This document shows, one piece after another, positions 46,283 through 57,339 of a stretch of DNA of 64,000 bases (positions within the stretch are counted from its first letter, which is position 1; every line of letters starts with the position of its first letter). The notes below the pieces were generated by a model. That model worked only from the letters and a program-made list of their open reading frames with translations. It had not been told where the DNA came from and ran no database searches. A program made the position numbers and the translations under genes. Origin of the DNA: Hysterium pulicare CBS 123377 (Eukaryota; Ascomycota; Dothideomycetes; Hysteriales; Hysteriaceae); assembly GCA_000467715.1 (NCBI GenBank), contig AJFK01000173.1, positions 44,739 to 108,738 on the forward strand. The letters run 5' to 3'.

Positions 46283-47377
46283 ACCATGGCTTATCCGGCC
46301 CCCACCTCAGCTCAGAACAAAGCTGCACTGGATCACTTCATCCAGCTACCGGTATCACAGGACATGATTGCATACCTCTCACAGAAGGCTTGTCAAGTCA
46401 TCCGATGTGAGCCATCATCACATCTCAACAAGAGCCTTCCACCAACACCACCGGCATCACCGTCTCAAAGTGCATCTCAGTTTAGGGATGCATCGCTACC
46501 ATCGGTCGAAGCCTTCATTACCTCTCTGGTGGAACGATCACACGTGCAGGTCCCCACCCTGATGACTTCCCTGGTCTACCTTAGCCGGCTTCAAGCCCGA
46601 TTGCCACCTGTTGCTAAGGGTATGAGGTGTACGGTCCACCGGATCTTTTTGGCATCCCTGATCCTCGCCGCCAAGAACCTTAACGACTCGTCACCAAAGA
46701 ACAAGCACTGGGCCAGATATAGTGCTGTTCGTGGGTATGAGAACTTTGGGTTCTCTATCACAGAGGTCAACCTCATGGAGAAGCAGCTTCTCTTCCTTCT
46801 TGATTGGGACCTCCGAATCAACCCCGAAGATCTGTATCAGCATCTCGAACCCTTCCTCGCTCCCATTCGTCTTTACCAAGCACGTCAGGCTGAGAAGGCT
46901 CGCAAAGAGAAGGAGATGATTGCCCAACAGCAGTACGCCCTTACGGTCGAGAACCTCCGCCGCTCTCGTCTCGACGTTTCAGTTTACGATTCACCCGCCA
47001 CTTTCTCCTCTTATGCCATGGACCAGCAAAGGTTACGTGCATACCCTACTCCTTCCGCATCATCACGCGCAGCATCAAGAACCCCTTCTCTCTCCCCTCC
47101 GACACGCAGCTCTTCGGCCTCCGATGCTAGCTCATCATCCCCGATGTCCTTCTCCGAGGAACCCGAGGAGGCACTTGTGCAACGCTACGATTCCGATAGC
47201 GGTGCGATGCTTGTTCACATCCAAGCACCGGTCTCTCATCCAAAGCTTGAGCATCAACTTCCCCTCGATCGCTACGACGAGAAGCCGGCTAAGAAGGCTA
47301 AGACCTCAACTGGCGGTTTCTTCAACAGAATGTTTGGCACTACCGGTGCATACACCGGCCGCCCAACAGCCTATTAA
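46283..47377 (+). CDS. Pho85-type (PCL-like) G1 cyclin
   Basis: The frame opens at a GTG at 46208, but the ATG at 46283 has a perfect CCACCATGG context, giving 364 aa. The cyclin box spans about residues 71-200: [33 protein letters not shown], the [20 protein letters not shown] helix, NKHWARYS, and [19 protein letters not shown]. The last element is the signature found in Pcl/PclA cyclins that activate a Pho85/Cdk5-type kinase. A coiled-coil stretch ([17 protein letters not shown]) follows, then an S/P-rich tail ending in [15 protein letters not shown]. Roles in the family are G1 progression and sporulation; the exact partner here is inferred. Confidence 0.9.
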   Translation, partial: TMAYPAPTSAQNKAALDHFIQLPVSQDMIAYLSQKACQVIRCEPSSHLNKSLPPTPPASPSQSASQFRDASLPSVEAFITSLVERSHVQVPTLMTSLVYLSRLQARLPPVAKGMRCTVHRIFLASLILAAKNLNDSSPKNKHWARYSAVRGYENFGFSITEVNLMEKQLLFLLDWDLRINPEDLYQHLEPFLAPIRLYQARQAEKARKEKEMIAQQQYALTVENLRRSRLDVSVYDSPATFSSYAMDQQRLRAYPTPSASSRAASRTPSLSPPTRSSSASDASSSSPMSFSEEPEEALVQRYDSDSGAMLVHIQAPVSHPKLEHQLPLDRYDEKPAKKAKTSTGGFFNRMFGTTGAYTGRPTAY

Positions 47378-49446
47378 TTTCCTTCAACTCATACATTTCC
47401 TTTGTTTACCTACCCAAATCATGATAGACGAGGCACTCACGAGTCTCCTTTCGATATCTCACGATGCATATGGTTTGAAACTACTTCGAAGAAGAAGATA
47501 TGGAAACCTACTGGATGGGCCTTCCGGATCTGGGAAAATCTCTCTTGAAGGATTTAAGTTTAGCATTTAGAAGCATCTATCATAGGCATTTTGCATTGCG
47601 GCGGCGCTGGAATGGGTAATTTTGGCATTTTCAATGGATGAGAAGGGAATCCCTCAAAGGCAGTTCAGATAGCATGACTTCTTAAGAGAAGATTTGAGAT
47701 AATTGAATCAGAGGATCTATTGATCTACATTCAACATTCATTCATTATGTTCGACTCTGAAATTTCACAATGTGCATCTATAACTCCTACTACCTTACTT
47801 ACTCACCGCTCCAACCTTTGAACAAAGAATATTTGAGACCGCCCAGCCTATAGCTGCATACCATGACACCTAGCCCAAGGCTTGGACGGTTCACCAGAGT
47901 TACCTCATGCACATCAAGCTCACACCGTCGCACCACAGGACCACCCAGAACCCCTCATCACACCCAGCTCGCACATTATCACCACTTAGAATTTTCTTTA
48001 TCCGGTAAGAGCAGCGTAGTATAGCTACAGCCACACTATCCCCTCGCACAAAAAAAGCCCCCAAAAGTCAGATCGCTTGCCTGCAGTGAGATTCTTGTTT
48101 GGCTCGTATTGCAGCTGTAGGTAAGAAAAGGTACGATGCACCTGCACCCCACCATGACCGGCCATGCGCCTCGCACCGCACCGCATACCCCTGGGCTGGG
48201 AAAGGAGGCCGCCTTTCGAACCGCCTTGGGGGCTGACTCTTATTTCTTCTCCTTCTCTCTGACCTTTCCTTCGAGGCTTGTTCATTGATGGATACGTACC
48301 TATCGCAATTTGTGGAGGAACAGCCGCCGTGAGTGGCTGTGTTTGTGGAGGTATGGAGGATTTTGACTATCGCTGACCGGTGGAATTTTTTGGCTTTTAA
48401 GGCCACCCATTTTGACTTCAAGGTTTACGGTTTATGGGATAGACCTGACTGGGTTTGTTGGAAACACAGCTTGCTGACTGACTGCCCAGGCTTTCTACTC
48501 GCCCTTTCCTTTTTTTCGCTTACAGATTGATGAGTTGTGAAGAGCTCCTGCAGATTTCGGTAGATATGCGTCGCGGATCATGGCAGGATGTTGGAGATTT
48601 GGTGGTGTTTCAGGTGTGCCTTGGCTGAAATGGATGTGGTTTTGGTTGGATGTCAGCGGCAAGCTGATGGGAGGCCGAAGCGAGAGTTTGGCGATGATTA
48701 AAATGAGGTTTGGAGCGGTCAGTAGTCAGCACTTTCACAATCCTCATCGCTTCTTCAACGCTACCGATTACATACCTCGTATGGGCTCCAGCCTCGTGGT
48801 GGCTGTAAATATAGACGATGATGGCATCTATCTCGCTCTGATTAACACATCCTGCCGGGGTGGCCTCACCAACAGTTGCTAGGTATCTTTCAGCTCTGCT
48901 AAGTGGCCTGCAAACTCCAACACTCTCGGGTCCTTAGAATAGCTTAATGGGACAAAAATACCACGATCACGGAAACTCGCCGACATGTTTCCAAATCCGG
49001 GCTATGCTCAGCCGTAGTATCCAGGACTATTATGTAGCTCATTGTTGGTAGACAGGTCGATCATAAACAGCCGCACTTCTCACAAGTCCTCATTCGAAGC
49101 AGCCTGCGCAACAAGATTTCTGCCTCTTCTGCCTAGAGGTAAGTTTTATGCCTGCTCGGCTCAAGGTGTATTTGTATTCGCTGTGGCAATCTATCCAAAA
49201 TCGAAACCTCGGATGATGGCCATTCATGCTTGTGTCCATCATGCACCACAATGCCACTACCGGGACTTTTTCAATGCGGCAAAGCATTGACCGCCTCAAG
49301 TGTCTGATAGGTACATTCAACAGCCACATGTAGAAAACAACGGGAACGTACCTTCCGGGGCTGGACGTTTATCGTGAAAGAAGAATCTCTGTGCTCTAAG
49401 TCTCCACTAGAAACTTTCTTCATGCTCGTCTTCCATTACTCTTTTC
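47378..49446. other. Spacer, 2.1 kb
   Basis: Only short frames without motifs are visible (up to 117 codons on the minus strand near 48.2 kb). No RNA gene or repeat was recognised. Confidence 0.4.
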
Positions 49447-51324
49447 ATGTTCATCAAGCAGGCCTTTAATGTTTTTCGGAGGACGGACTCGATTGTGGAG
49501 GAAAAGGGCGAATATGGCCACTGGGCTAGGTATAGTACTTTCTATGGACTTTTAATCACTACAACTCTTTCTTCTGTCCTCCTGTCCGCCAACTTCCTGG
49601 ACTGGTCGGCTTCTGGCTTTCTATTCCATGTCGCAACCAACCATCGCGCATCCGTGGCTCTAGCAGTCCAAACTCTATCGAGTCTGTTCGGGTTGATACA
49701 TGTCGCTGTCGTGTGTCGACTGATCAACTATGCACTACGACTACGCCTCGAAAAGGCTGAGGTTACGCTGGATGCACTCCGAACATGGGTCGATATGAGC
49801 ATACCCCGAGTCGATTGGGACTTACCACTTCGATTCTTCTTCCCGGTTCTTATCATCGTCTTTGCAAGTCTAGTTCCTCCTGCGTTATGGGCTGGTGCCA
49901 TCACTCCAATATTTGCGGCAGACGCAGCGACCAGCAGTCTCTCAATACCCAGCTACAAAGATGTGTCATTAATTAAAGAATATCCCTCTGAGATTGGGAA
50001 GACTGGGCCCTCTCTTCGAAATCAAAAGGGATTCTTTACCTATTCTGTGGGAATACAGCATATTGGCGATCTCCTTTCATCAGCTGCAGCCGCCTCAACT
50101 TCTGGCAAAGACCCCCGCGTCCATCAGAAGCATGATAACTCCCAGTTCAGCTATGTAGGCCGCTCCTACGGTGTGGGAGCGCCAGTGGGTCTCACGGATT
50201 TCCTCATCACCTCGATAGATCTTGTTGGGAGTTATAAATACCACGAGCCTGGGTATCTTGCGAACATCACTTGCATCTACAACTCGACCTCGGAGTTCAC
50301 GATCAGTGGACCTGTACAAGAATGGATATACGCGGCTGAGGGCAACCTCCCTGACTCCGTCGAGTCTCCTGAGTACTCTAATTACATCGGACATGACACT
50401 GAAGCTATCGTCGCTATCGGAGTGTCTCACAGTGAGCTATCGCCGCGGCGATATCTCGCAATCACATCAGGGCAAAGCTACGCCTTTCTAAATCAAACGC
50501 AATGCGAGTTCGATTTCACGCCCTACCTCTTCAACGTGTCGGTGGATCTGATGAATAACAACATCTCTGTGGAGCCATGGCACCCTATCCCCGACTTCAA
50601 TCCAGAAAGGAATCTTACTCGAACTGTAGTCCGACAGTTTGAGCTTCTTTCTAATGATCTTACGAACCTCTACGTATCCCTCTTAGGCGACGCATTCAAC
50701 TCCAGTATGGCAGCCTTCAACATATCTCATGCTTCTTCCTCCCGCGACCCGCTTAGTGAAGCTGATGCAACACTTGGAGGCCTTACCAATTCTATCGTCG
50801 CAATGACAGATGACATGCTCGTCGCCTACGCTAGCGCACAGCTGATGGTCGGCCACTCATTCTCAACAGCAACTGCCAAAGTTACCAAAGGGGCTCTATA
50901 CTTCGGCCAACCTGCCTTCATTTACGCCATCTTTGGACTCAATCTTGCAATTCTCGTCCTGGTCGTCGCCGAAGCATGGAGAACAAAGGGATGGAAAGCA
51001 CTAGGTCGCTTCAACTATCTCGATCCCCGCGACTTGATCGTTGCCGCTTCGAGGGGCGGCAGAGATATTGCTGATGCGGCAGATGTGGTTTCGCGGGATG
51101 AAGCGCAGAAGAAGCCGAGGAGGATGTGGTTGCTTAGTGATCCAGATGAAGGGAATGGCAGTCTTGCTGTCAAGTTGCAAGGCAAGAATAATGGACATGT
51201 TTCGATTGTGCTAGGGAGTCTAGGCAGTGTTGAAGAAGTAGATGAGGAAGAGGGGCTTAGAAAACGAGTCAACGAGAAACAGGATTTTTCGCAGGATGTC
51301 AAGACGGTTTCTGGTTGGATTTGA
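49447..51324 (+). CDS. Polytopic membrane protein with a large N-glycosylation-rich loop
   Basis: ATG at 49447, 625 aa, no intron. Hydrophobic helices are at about 33-52, 69-92, 129-149 and 489-511. Between the third and fourth lies a roughly 340-residue loop with many N-x-S/T sites (NITCIYNST, NQTQCEF, NVSVDL, NNISVEP, NLTRT, NSSMAAFNISH) and scattered Cys, so it is likely extracellular or luminal. A short cytoplasmic tail is rich in K, R, D and E. Similar architecture is seen in a large, uncharacterised family of filamentous fungi; I know of no assigned function. A cell-surface or wall-sensing role would be speculation. Confidence 0.8.
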   Translation: MFIKQAFNVFRRTDSIVEEKGEYGHWARYSTFYGLLITTTLSSVLLSANFLDWSASGFLFHVATNHRASVALAVQTLSSLFGLIHVAVVCRLINYALRLRLEKAEVTLDALRTWVDMSIPRVDWDLPLRFFFPVLIIVFASLVPPALWAGAITPIFAADAATSSLSIPSYKDVSLIKEYPSEIGKTGPSLRNQKGFFTYSVGIQHIGDLLSSAAAASTSGKDPRVHQKHDNSQFSYVGRSYGVGAPVGLTDFLITSIDLVGSYKYHEPGYLANITCIYNSTSEFTISGPVQEWIYAAEGNLPDSVESPEYSNYIGHDTEAIVAIGVSHSELSPRRYLAITSGQSYAFLNQTQCEFDFTPYLFNVSVDLMNNNISVEPWHPIPDFNPERNLTRTVVRQFELLSNDLTNLYVSLLGDAFNSSMAAFNISHASSSRDPLSEADATLGGLTNSIVAMTDDMLVAYASAQLMVGHSFSTATAKVTKGALYFGQPAFIYAIFGLNLAILVLVVAEAWRTKGWKALGRFNYLDPRDLIVAASRGGRDIADAADVVSRDEAQKKPRRMWLLSDPDEGNGSLAVKLQGKNNGHVSIVLGSLGSVEEVDEEEGLRKRVNEKQDFSQDVKTVSGWI

Positions 51325-51623
51325 TACCTTTACGATAATGAACTTTACGACTTTTCTTTTCAACTTCCTTTTTTTTGTGAGAGGATATGAAGACTGGATA
51401 TAGAACTTTCTCTCTCTCTGAAGATGATGTGCTCCAATATGAATTCTTTAGTATATCATCTCTATTACTACGCATAATCGATGAATTGATATGGAACAGC
51501 CATAGAGAGTGCACCAACCAATCGGAGCTAATTTAATCCGGAGCGTGACCTTGACATCTTCTCCAAGCGCGTCGCAAGCATCTTGAAGTCAACCGAGCGT
51601 CATGTAATATCTTACCCACAAGT

Positions 51624-52931
51624 ATGCACATGCGTATCCGCCTCTTTCGTATCTGGTACAGCTCTACTTACACGGTTCTCTTCTTCATTCTCATCGTCCT
51701 ATTAGCTGTCACTCCAGGCGACACCATCTATCAATCCTTCAGGAATAAACAGATCCAGAAAATTGTCGTCGTTGCCGGAGTTTATTTACTCACTTTTCTC
51801 ATTGTTTTACTAGTCTACTCGACTAGACTCTATACCAATCGAAGCGTTTTACAAGGCATCCCGAAGGCATACATACCGGTTGAAGATGGCGAGGTTGGAA
51901 AAACGGTGCGACGGATGATTGTGAAAGCATTAAAGAGAAGCGCGATTGTTGCGTGGGATTCAAAACCACGGGATGTCAGAGGCGAAATTCAGGCTGGTGA
52001 TAGTACAGGAGCAAGACCATCGACCACTGAACGAAGCTCTAAGCGCAGAAGCCATCTTCATGACGGAACAATCATACCAGTGTCTGTAACTTCACCTCCC
52101 TGGGGTTATGTCTCTCATCCGGGCTGGGCATCACCCGCATCTGATGATTTGCCGAATCTTCAGTACTGGACCGTCATACGAGAGCTACCCAATCTCATCG
52201 AGGCGAAGGCGGTTTCTCTCGCCCCTCCAGACCCTGCCGTCGACGTACCCTCACACCCGCAAGATGACACACCAATTCTTCCCGATGCGCAAGTGGTGGC
52301 GCTTCTGCAACGGCCTGCAGCGATGGGTCTACGTGACTACCTGGGTCAACTGTCCTCATTCGGTCTCATCAATCCGCCTTCGCTTGGCCCTAAGTTTCTC
52401 TCACAGTACGAATATGCGCGCTTCTCAGCCACTCCACTCTCCGAAACCGAGTTCCAGGAAATGATGGCTGTGTTCGCGGACATACTAGGCGGAATGACAG
52501 AACTACATCCTGATGTACTCGAAGACATACGAGCCGAGGTTGCCGAGTCGGAAACTCGCAGCCATGCTCTAGATGGAGCATCGCAGAGTTCGAATGGCTC
52601 GGCGATACGGTATCGCACGCCACGTACGGCATCACAGCCGTTTGACTTAACTTACTCCGATGTCTCGTCCTCGTCACCATCGCAGCGAGGTAGAAGTGAG
52701 AGCCCGGAAACGGTTCGAACGGCTCCTTCTAGAGTGCCTCGTACGCCCTCGCACACGTCTTTGGGATCTGTGATGATTCATTCGGTGGCTAGAAGTCCTT
52801 CAACTATCCTTCCAAACTCCTCTTCTTCTTCGTCTGAACGTTCACTACGGTCAGCGCAGTCTGTTATCAGGCTGAGTGAAAACTCAGCTGAAGGCGGATT
52901 ACCCTACGAATACCACTTTGACGGGAGTTGA
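51624..52931 (+). CDS. DLT1: DLT1-like membrane protein (defect at low temperature)
   Basis: ATG at 51624, 435 aa, no intron. Two N-terminal membrane helices (about 14-33 and 45-66) flank TPGDTIYQSFRNKQ. They are followed by the family block YTNRSVLQGIPKAYIPVEDGEVGKTV and KRSAIVAWDSKPRDV, which I recognise from DLT1 proteins. A second conserved piece is the GLRDYLGQLSSFGLI/FLSQYEYARF region, and the C-terminal third is S/T/P-rich and disordered. The yeast protein is needed for growth at low temperature; its molecular role is not known to me. It lies 299 bp downstream of the preceding gene on the same strand. Confidence 0.85.
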   Translation: MHMRIRLFRIWYSSTYTVLFFILIVLLAVTPGDTIYQSFRNKQIQKIVVVAGVYLLTFLIVLLVYSTRLYTNRSVLQGIPKAYIPVEDGEVGKTVRRMIVKALKRSAIVAWDSKPRDVRGEIQAGDSTGARPSTTERSSKRRSHLHDGTIIPVSVTSPPWGYVSHPGWASPASDDLPNLQYWTVIRELPNLIEAKAVSLAPPDPAVDVPSHPQDDTPILPDAQVVALLQRPAAMGLRDYLGQLSSFGLINPPSLGPKFLSQYEYARFSATPLSETEFQEMMAVFADILGGMTELHPDVLEDIRAEVAESETRSHALDGASQSSNGSAIRYRTPRTASQPFDLTYSDVSSSSPSQRGRSESPETVRTAPSRVPRTPSHTSLGSVMIHSVARSPSTILPNSSSSSSERSLRSAQSVIRLSENSAEGGLPYEYHFDGS

Positions 52932-54092
52932 AGTGATCAACGCCACTCGGTCTATTTTATATATTGAAGAACTGTCTTCGCGCCAGCAGTTCTTGCCTTT
53001 CTCTGCGCTCGACACTAGTGCTGCGCATGTGCCGTGCTCTGAAGCATGATGAAGAGCTCTTCAAGACATAAGACCAGATCCAGTCAAAGCACCCCGTGGA
53101 ATTGATTAGCATGGTCATCAAAGGGATCCGTAGTTGGGCTGAGGATGTTGTCTCTATTCGAGATCCCATCCACCCTGCTAGTGAAGCTGGCTCCTGTTCC
53201 TCCCCAACACGCGTCTACGCATCCACGCAAGATCTACCCGCCAATATGCACCCAGTCCTTGTATTCAAGCGTACAATTGGGGAGGTTGAGCCCAGCGATC
53301 CGGTTGACGTGTAACCCATTCCGAAGGCTGCTCTGGCAATAATCCATCCGTGATATAGCGGTTCTACAGAAGGAACGGCGAGCAGGTGCCGTGTAATAGG
53401 CCAAGGAAAGACATGAATTAATTTGGGCCTTAGGGGAAACGATAGTCTATTGGTGGAAGGGAAACACAAGATCCTGATAAGAGTTCAAAAGCTGGGGAAG
53501 ATGCGAATGCGGTCTTAGGTTGAATAGGACTCGTAAGGAATCTCATTACTATCTCAAACATCTTTCTGCACAAGCATGTAATGAAATCAATCTGTGTTCA
53601 CCAATGTCTTACTCTCCTTTGGAAGATCGTGAAGTTCTTCTATATCTCTAAATCAACTACTTGAAACACAAATCGTGAAACATTCACATCTCTTTAGGCA
53701 CGTCAAGAAAATCTAAGTTTTAAGTCTCTATTTTTACTATTTTTCGATGTTGTGGTTTTGCAATACAGTCGATACATGAAGCAAAAAAGCCATCAAACAG
53801 GAACAGGAACAGGAACAGAAAGTCATCCCGGAAGCCCCATCCACCAACCCAGCAACCGGCATCCACGCATTACATGAGAAGCAAGAACCAAAAAGCCAAA
53901 AAAAAAACATCATCCGGGGAAGCATCATCGCCTGTCAAGCACCCTGCATCATCCACCCATTACACTTCCCCCGCTCTCAACATCGAACTTTCATCTCAAA
54001 CAAACTCGCATCGAAACACAGAAACACAAACCATATCGCACATCATAGCAGTAACCATCATCTTGGAAACCCCACACCCCACCTCAAGCATC
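52932..54092. other. Convergent 3' region with a hexanucleotide microsatellite
   Basis: The DLT1 gene and the minus-strand gene starting at 56843 end towards each other here. A short tandem (ACAGGA)n array of about four units lies at 53797-53818. No gene is seen. Confidence 0.5.
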
Positions 54093-56843
54093 CTAGTCCT
54101 CAAGAACAGCCTCACTCCTCGCCCTCTTCCTCGGCGACGTGTCAAAAGTCGGATATGTATTCTTAGGATCGAATCCCTGCTCATCCTCATCCTCACCCTC
54201 CGCTCCCTCTCCCTCATCGCTACTCACATCTTTCGCTCGCCCATCATCTCGAAACATGATTAAGTCGCCTCCGCCGAGTTTCCAGTTTTCGACTCGGTCG
54301 GGAAAGCGGTAGCAGGGTTTCTTTTTGGGTGAGGGTGTGCCTGGGAGGGCGATGGTGGACTTGAGTGAACGGGGTGTGGTGGGTGAGGAGAAAAGGGTCG
54401 GAAGACGCTCTTTCATCGGGGATTCGAGGAATCGTTGGGTTGGGGTTTTGGAGCGTGAGGAGGTTGGGGTGGTGGGGAGGGGAAGGAAGGCGCCTCGGAC
54501 TGGGGAGACGAGATTGATAGGCGTGGCTTGCGTGCCCTCCTTGAATCGGAGGACGGTGGATGGAGCGTCCGTGAAGGGATCTTCGACCGGGAGCTCGGGA
54601 GTCCTCGGGGGGGTGGCAAACTTGAGATGATTTTCATCTGTATCGACGGTGGAAGATTCGTCGCTGACGGACTCGTCGGTTGATTCCGAAGATGAGGAAG
54701 AGGTTGAATCGATGGACATTTCTCTACGATACGGCGCGTTTGGCTGCGTAAAGGCAGGCGTTGTTGAATCGATGGACATCTCTCGACGATATATTGCCAT
54801 TGAAACCTCAGACTCAGACTCGGACTCGACGGTGTACGCTCGGAGGTACTTCATCAGAGGATTGTTCGTTGGAGCCACAGAAGATATAGATTCCAGGGAC
54901 TCCTCATTGATGGCACGCGCGCTTGCCTGCTCAGATACTGGGGCAGTCTCCTCGAGGGATACCTTTCTGAAGGCTTCCACGGTGGCATGCACAAAAGGTA
55001 CCGAATCAACAGGTCTGGAAGCCTTCACGACTGGAAGTATAGCTTCAATAGGACTCGATCTGATAGACTCTTCCCCAACTGGAGCGGCTGAAACGTCCTC
55101 CATGAATTCTCCGCCTTCGTTGGACAGATCAAGCATCTCAATGCCAGAGAGATCCCGATCACGGAGATCTTGCATGGTTGAAACGTCCTCGACAACTCGT
55201 TCGCCTTGCTTGGTCATATCGAGCAGCTCAATGCTGGAGAGATCCCGATCACGGATACGTTGCTTGGTTGGAGTATATGGGATACTTATACTAGGCTTCC
55301 GTGCGATTGTCGAAGGACCCATTTTGATCGAGCTAGCCCTGTCTTTGGTCTTGGGAATCTCTTTCTTCCCGGGAGTTTCATTCTTCTTGGGAGTCACATT
55401 CGTCTCGGGTGCTCCCCACATCGACTCGTATATCTCGCTAGTTGAGGCGTTCCGACTCAGTGTCCTCGCTGATGTGGCTTCCTTGGGAGAATTCCATGCT
55501 GAATTGTAAAGCTTGTCGGATGAGATGTTCCGACCCAGCATCTCAGCTGGTATTATCACCGTGGCTTCCCTGGTATAATCTCGATGCCACGTCAAACCGG
55601 TTGGTGTCTGCGCCAGTGCTGTCACCCTGGGCCCCTTGACTGCATCCGAGTTCATTGTTGAGTTGTGGAGTTTGCTGGACGAGATGGCTCGACTTGACAT
55701 TGTCGTCGGTGTGGTCACCGTGGCTCCCTTAGGAGAACCCGGCTTCCGTGCATCGTGGAGCTTGCGGGGGGAGATGTGTTGCCTCGGATTGATGGTGTTC
55801 ACTGTGTTCACTCTGACGGACGGGGTGGGTATGCGCGTCTTTGCGACGACCAGTCTTGAACCACAGGCTGGAACAGCAACCGGAGCCCGAGGTGGTGGTG
55901 TAAAAATGGTGGAGTTGAAAGCGGCCACATTATCAGAGAACATGGCCGTATAAAGATCGTCGACGCTGTGGTCCTCATGTCTCGCACTCGGATAAATCTG
56001 GAAACCTCCGAAACCTCCCTGCCGAGAGAACGTTAAGTGCATGGAGCCACGGTCAGCAGCCCTTCTGGGCGAGGTGACCCTCCTTGATGGAACATGTCTG
56101 GCTATCTCGATTCCGTTGTCCTCGTTTGAGTCAAAGCCAGTCTCGTCCATTTCTTTGGCTCCCGAATCCGTGTCATCACTCACATATGCGTACTCCGATG
56201 TGTCTTCTTCATCTGACGTGGACTCCTCGAAATCCCACTCTATCCCCTCGAAAACCGTAACCGCGTTCTCCTTCAGTGGTCTGACCTTATTGATATATTC
56301 GTACAAAGGCCCCATTCCATGGTAATACTCGGCTCTCAGATGGTTGACAAGACTGACCCATTGTGTGAGGTTGTCGTTGTATATCTGAGAAAACGTACCC
56401 TCTAGCTTTAGTTCTTGATCATCTTTCTGGAACAAATAGCCTTTCCGAGAAGTCCGAGAGAACTTCCAGAGAAGATTGCAGTAAAGACAGATAGTGTGCG
56501 AGTATCCTCCAGCGGGTGTCGCATTCCTCCTCCTCCTCTTCTGGAACTGTTTAAGGATAGAGGCACGCATCTCTTCATCCACGGAATTCAGCACAAACCT
56601 CCTCTGTTCCGGATGAAGCAAATACTCGTCTCGATACACACACCAAGGTTCAAGGAAAGCCTTTCGCTTGATAATCTTTTTGATGAGCGCATCCACATTT
56701 GGTAGACCTAGTTTATCGACCACGCGGTCGAGGTCTTTCTGCGCAAGCTCTGGGACGGTAAAGGTGGGCTTGCGTTGTGCAGCCTTCTTGACAACATCCC
56801 CCAATCCAGAATCTAATTCGACAGGCTCAGCCTTAATCTTCAT
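54093..56843 (-). CDS. Unknown repeat-rich protein with an N-terminal folded region (916 aa)
   Basis: The frame opens at a GTG (56849) that follows a splice-acceptor-like GCATAG. The first ATG starts at 56843, giving 916 aa. A 5' UTR intron is likely, from a GTAATG donor just upstream. Residues 1-190 look folded: an ELAQKDLDRVVDKLGLPNVD helix, WCVYRDEYLLHPEQRRFVLNS, a CLYC pair and an NHLRAEYYHGMGPLYEYINK segment. The rest is disordered and S/T/P-rich, with several internal duplications and repeated KL(H/Y)N motifs. The C-terminus is acidic then basic (SPRKRARSEAVLED), suggesting nuclear localisation. Family not recognised. Confidence 0.8.
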   Translation of the reverse strand: MKIKAEPVELDSGLGDVVKKAAQRKPTFTVPELAQKDLDRVVDKLGLPNVDALIKKIIKRKAFLEPWCVYRDEYLLHPEQRRFVLNSVDEEMRASILKQFQKRRRRNATPAGGYSHTICLYCNLLWKFSRTSRKGYLFQKDDQELKLEGTFSQIYNDNLTQWVSLVNHLRAEYYHGMGPLYEYINKVRPLKENAVTVFEGIEWDFEESTSDEEDTSEYAYVSDDTDSGAKEMDETGFDSNEDNGIEIARHVPSRRVTSPRRAADRGSMHLTFSRQGGFGGFQIYPSARHEDHSVDDLYTAMFSDNVAAFNSTIFTPPPRAPVAVPACGSRLVVAKTRIPTPSVRVNTVNTINPRQHISPRKLHDARKPGSPKGATVTTPTTMSSRAISSSKLHNSTMNSDAVKGPRVTALAQTPTGLTWHRDYTREATVIIPAEMLGRNISSDKLYNSAWNSPKEATSARTLSRNASTSEIYESMWGAPETNVTPKKNETPGKKEIPKTKDRASSIKMGPSTIARKPSISIPYTPTKQRIRDRDLSSIELLDMTKQGERVVEDVSTMQDLRDRDLSGIEMLDLSNEGGEFMEDVSAAPVGEESIRSSPIEAILPVVKASRPVDSVPFVHATVEAFRKVSLEETAPVSEQASARAINEESLESISSVAPTNNPLMKYLRAYTVESESESEVSMAIYRREMSIDSTTPAFTQPNAPYRREMSIDSTSSSSSESTDESVSDESSTVDTDENHLKFATPPRTPELPVEDPFTDAPSTVLRFKEGTQATPINLVSPVRGAFLPLPTTPTSSRSKTPTQRFLESPMKERLPTLFSSPTTPRSLKSTIALPGTPSPKKKPCYRFPDRVENWKLGGGDLIMFRDDGRAKDVSSDEGEGAEGEDEDEQGFDPKNTYPTFDTSPRKRARSEAVLED
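54703..55260 (-). repeat. Two internal duplications in the 916-aa protein
   Basis: A 60-bp period pair at about 54703-54790 encodes two YRREMSIDST copies. A 90-bp period pair at about 55087-55260 encodes two (L)RDRDLSxIE(L/M)LDxxxxG copies. Both are in frame. Confidence 0.75.
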
Positions 56844-57339
56844 ATTCACCTATGCAATATTAGCAACCTGGAAAGGCTCACTAGAAAATCATGTTGCATT
56901 ACCTGAACGGAGTTATGGTTGTGATGTCGAGCCTAGGATAAGATATTTCCACTTAAGGGATATGAAGTAATATACATAAACAGGGTTTGGGTAAAGGGAT
57001 AGAAGAGGATGTCAATACGGGGTTGTAAACAGGTAACGCACGTACACAAAGCTCGAACGAACATAGCATCATCATCATGCCAAAAAGGGAGAAGCGCGGT
57101 AGTTGACTAGCAACTGTAGGTGAAGTCAAGTCACCGCCAAGACCAGGTAATTTTCAAAATATAAAATATTCCTCGCCTACAAGCTTCTTTCCTCCTCTCC
57201 ACCATCTCTACCAATACTTCTCTACTACAATTTTGATCCGGTGAGTTGGCCCAACGGCTTTTCCACCCCTCTACCTATCACACTCGGACTTTGTAAAACT
57301 CATCAAATCCAGGTCATCCACTGACGACCAGTCATCAGC
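56844..57339. promoter_or_regulatory. Divergent promoter region, with leader introns on both sides
   Basis: This roughly 500-bp spacer separates the minus-strand 916-aa gene from the plus-strand 386-aa gene. A TATAAAAT-like element lies near 57160. A plus-strand leader intron is predicted at 57241-57312 (GTGAGT donor, CCAG acceptor). Confidence 0.45.

Noticed and set aside
54649-55509. 286-codon plus-strand frame
   Set aside because: It is the antisense shadow of the 916-aa minus-strand gene; the Ser/Asp/Arg composition mirrors that gene's codons.
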